16,735 bases of DNA from Hydrogenophaga intermedia (GTDB taxonomy: Bacteria > Pseudomonadota > Gammaproteobacteria > Burkholderiales > Burkholderiaceae_C), in NCBI GenBank assembly GCA_945869245.1, contig CAMBOY010000033.1, forward strand, positions 1-16,735, given 5' to 3'. The translations under genes were made by a program, and so were the position numbers. Below the pieces are notes generated by a model, which worked only from the letters and a program-made list of their open reading frames with translations, was not told the origin of the DNA and made no database searches. Below, in pieces: positions 15,107-16,735 of the stretch; the first letter of the stretch is position 1, and every line of letters begins with the position of its first letter.

Positions 15107-16411
15107 TTACTTGTAGTAGCCGGCTTTCTTCATTTCGCGCTCAGCCGCGGTCTGGCTGGCCTTGAGCGCGGCGTCCACCGTGGTCTTACCGGCCAGAGCC
15201 GCACTCATCTGCTGGCCCACGGCAATGCCAATGGCCTGGAACTCGGGAATGGCGGCGAATTGCACACCTACATAGGGTGACTTCGGCAGCGTGGAATCGG
15301 TCGGGTTGGCCGACTCGATGGCCTTGAGTTCGGCTGCGGCAAAGCGAGCTGCCTTTTGAAACTCGGGCAACGCGTAGGTACTCTTGCGGGTGCCTGTGGG
15401 CACGTTGGCCCAGCCGTTGGTCTTGCCGACCAACTGCACGTAATCCTTACTCGTAGCCCAGGTCACGAACTTTTGCGCAGCGTCCACCTTTTTAGAACCG
15501 GCGGGGATGGCCAGGTTCCAGGACCACAGCCAGTTGGCGCCCTTGGGCGTGACTGCTGTAGGGGCCTGGGCAAACGCCATCTGGTCGGCCACCTTGGATT
15601 GCTTGGGGTCGCTCACGAACGAAGCGGCAATCGTCGCATCAATCCACATGCCGCACTTGCCCGAGTTGGTCAGGGCCAGAATTTCATTGAAGCTGTTGGC
15701 TGCGGAACCGGGAGGGCCGTAGTTCTTGAGCAGGTTCACGTAGAGGCTGATGGCGTCCTTCCAGGGCTTGCTGTCGATCTGCGGCTTCCACTGCATATCG
15801 AACCACTGCCCGCCGTGTGTATTGACTAGGGTGGACAGGAAGGCCATGTTGTCGCCCCAGCCCGGCTTGCCGCGCAGGCAGATGCCGTAGGTGTTGGGCG
15901 GGTTGTGCATCTTCTTGGCCAGATCGGCGATCTGGACCCAGGTGGGGCGCTCGGGCACCTGCACGCCGGCCTTGTCGGCCAGGTCCTTGCGGTACATCAG
16001 CATGGACGACTCGCCATAGAAGGGCGCAGCAAACAGCTTGCCGTCCACCGTCAAGGCGCTGCGGATGGCTGGCAGCAGGTCGTTGGTATCGTAGGCGACG
16101 TCGGTCTTGAGCTCCTGCAGCCAGCCCTTTTTGCCCCAGATCGGCGCTTCGTACATGCCGATGGTCATGATGTCGAACTGACCGCCCTTGGTGGCGATAT
16201 CTGTCGTCACGCGCTGGCGCAGCACACCTTCTTCCAGCGTCACCCATTTAAGTTTGATGTCCGGGTTGGCGGCCTCAAAGTTTTTCGAGAGCTTTTGCAT
16301 CTCGATCATGTGACCGTTGTTCACGGTGGCAATCACAAGCTCGGTGGCTGCCTGGGCGCCGGCGGTGGCCAGCAGCGAGGCGGCCAAAACTGCGGAAAGA
16401 CGGAAGTTCAC
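15107..16411 (-). CDS. smoE: polyol ABC transporter substrate-binding protein (SmoE/MtlE type)
   Basis: This 434-residue periplasmic binding protein would deliver a sugar alcohol to the SmoFG permeases. The signal peptide is clear: basic MNFR, a hydrophobic core SAVLAASLLATAG, and probable cleavage after AQA at residue 21. The mature part starts ATELVIATVNNG and includes EEGVLRQRVTTDIATKGGQ, DIMTIGMYEAPIWGKKGW, APFYGESSMLMYRKDL, GICLRGKPGWGDNMAFL, NSGKCGMWIDATIAASFV and SPYVGVQFAAIPEFQ. I recognise these as closely similar to SmoE/MtlE of sorbitol/mannitol systems. The start is GTG 16411, set by AAGGAG at 16418-16423. The frame runs up to 16486, but that extension would place 25 non-signal residues before the signal peptide. 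It is the first gene of the eight-gene operon. Confidence 0.93.
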   Translation of the reverse strand: MNFRLSAVLAASLLATAGAQAATELVIATVNNGHMIEMQKLSKNFEAANPDIKLKWVTLEEGVLRQRVTTDIATKGGQFDIMTIGMYEAPIWGKKGWLQELKTDVAYDTNDLLPAIRSALTVDGKLFAAPFYGESSMLMYRKDLADKAGVQVPERPTWVQIADLAKKMHNPPNTYGICLRGKPGWGDNMAFLSTLVNTHGGQWFDMQWKPQIDSKPWKDAISLYVNLLKNYGPPGSAANSFNEILALTNSGKCGMWIDATIAASFVSDPKQSKVADQMAFAQAPTAVTPKGANWLWSWNLAIPAGSKKVDAAQKFVTWATSKDYVQLVGKTNGWANVPTGTRKSTYALPEFQKAARFAAAELKAIESANPTDSTLPKSPYVGVQFAAIPEFQAIGIAVGQQMSAALAGKTTVDAALKASQTAAEREMKKAGYYK

Positions 16412-16600
16412 GGATGTCTCCTTGGTGTGCACGGTGAAATGTTGCGGTGAATCGCAGCGCCGATTGTTCGGACTTTTCTCGAGCACACCCGTACATCAAA
16501 CACATCACCTCTGTACTTTGTTGCAGATATTGATCGGTATTTTCCCTAATTTGCGAAAAATCGTATTGATTTGAACACCATACGTGCCATCAGATGAGGG
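16412..16600 (-). promoter_or_regulatory. probable promoter/operator region of the polyol operon
   Basis: These 189 bases separate the gene ending at 16601 from smoE and include an AT-rich part (about 16505-16575), the natural place for the operon promoter. On the minus strand AATACGAT (16567-16560) recurs as AATACCGATC (16541-16532), 26 bases apart in the same orientation. Each copy is followed by a CGCAA or TGCAA element. Same-strand imperfect repeats are the usual shape of AraC-family operators. A short dyad GTACA/TGTAC (16491-16495 and 16512-16516) lies downstream. I cannot assign a -35/-10 pair with confidence, and no terminator for the upstream gene stands out. Confidence 0.4.
16418..16423 (-). 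promoter_or_regulatory. ribosome binding site deciding the GTG start of smoE
   Basis: On the minus strand AAGGAG lies six bases before GTG 16411. It is the only strong Shine-Dalgarno match in the leader, and the GTG sits exactly at the start of a normal signal peptide. Two TTCACCG direct repeats 13 bases apart (minus strand, 16432-16438 and 16445-16451) lie just upstream. Confidence 0.8.
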
Positions 16601-16735
16601 CTAACATCCCGCCACCAGCCCATCGCGGCGCGCGTCGGTGGCGGCCACATAACCGTCCTCGGGGTCGTCGCTCTGGCGCCAGATGAACTGGCCGCTGCCA
16701 ACGTCCATGTAGCCGTCGGCCGGCGGCACAAAGCG
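16601..16735 (-). CDS. probable gamma-glutamyltransferase family protein (C-terminal end only)
   Basis: The last 44 codons and TAG stop of a minus-strand gene run off the right edge of the window. The translated end contains YMDVGSGQFIWRQS, an acidic DDPEDG turn, then YVAATDARRDGLVAGC. The pattern GSGQ-x-I-x-R followed by YVAA(T/S)D-x-RRDG-x-x-x-G at the very C-terminus resembles the end of gamma-glutamyltransferase (Ntn-hydrolase) proteins, which commonly finish with ASDPRRDG and a short GY-type tail. Here the last residue is Cys instead of the usual aromatic. Such enzymes cleave gamma-glutamyl bonds, for example in glutathione. The fragment is short and the catalytic Thr lies outside the window, so the assignment is tentative. 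Its TAG is 190 bases upstream of the smoE start in the same direction; a functional link is not expected. Confidence 0.6.
   Translation of the reverse strand, partial: RFVPPADGYMDVGSGQFIWRQSDDPEDGYVAATDARRDGLVAGC

Noticed and set aside
16412..16486. Upstream extension of smoE to a start at 16486
   Set aside because: It would put 25 polar residues before an otherwise normal signal peptide and skip the only strong ribosome binding site, which points to GTG 16411.
16546..16731. A 61-codon minus-strand frame at the right edge
   Set aside because: Another frame over the same bases (stop at 16601) is open to the window edge and gives a sensible gamma-glutamyltransferase-like C-terminus. The 61-codon frame would overlap it and continue into the AT-rich leader.

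Overview
The window looks like chromosomal DNA of a betaproteobacterium of the order Burkholderiales, most likely family Comamonadaceae (Hydrogenophaga, Acidovorax or Rhodoferax-like). The evidence is high GC with strong GC bias at third codon positions, tightly packed operons, protein families that look betaproteobacterial, and two intergenic copies of a GC-rich multi-hairpin repeat of a type I associate with that family. This placement comes from recall of family sequences, not from a search. There are no rRNA or tRNA genes, CRISPR arrays, insertion sequences or phage genes. No gap between genes exceeds 200 bases.

Layout, left to right. (1) Bases 1-2220, plus strand: the 3' end of a cytosolic 5'-nucleotidase gene, overlapping by ATGA a fused permease/ATPase ABC exporter of the SbmA/BacA-YddA type, followed by a probable intrinsic terminator. 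(2) Bases 2318-4683, plus strand: an AT-rich leader with three short perfect dyads, then a membrane-bound hybrid histidine kinase carrying receiver and Hpt domains. A strong two-way terminator (4696-4730) separates it from convergent genes. (3) Bases 4752-7254, minus strand: a three-gene operon of a class A flavoprotein aromatic hydroxylase, a 74-residue DUF2783 protein and a VOC-fold (glyoxalase/extradiol dioxygenase-like) protein, probably for catabolism of an aromatic compound. (4) Bases 7365-16411, minus strand: an eight-gene polyol operon. In transcription order it is substrate-binding protein (smoE type), two permeases (smoF, smoG), ATPase (smoK), a ribitol-dehydrogenase-like SDR, a D-arabinitol 4-dehydrogenase/mannitol dehydrogenase family enzyme, an AraC regulator and xylulokinase. 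(5) Bases 16601-16735, minus strand: the C-terminal end of a probable gamma-glutamyltransferase.

Working model of the polyol operon: the SmoEFGK-type importer brings in a sugar alcohol (sorbitol, mannitol, D-arabinitol or a related pentitol). Two NAD-dependent dehydrogenases oxidise polyols to ketoses. XylB phosphorylates D-xylulose into the pentose phosphate pathway, and the embedded AraC protein probably senses the polyol and activates the promoter upstream of smoE. Structured RNA lies at three junctions of the transporter section: an 11-bp stem-loop after smoE, and a related GC-rich repeat immediately after the stop codons of both smoF and smoG. These could set the relative amounts of transporter subunits. 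I did not find a clearly unprecedented system. The most interesting features are the repeat pair, the hairpin after smoE, the mixed pentitol/hexitol gene content and the DUF2783-containing oxygenase operon.
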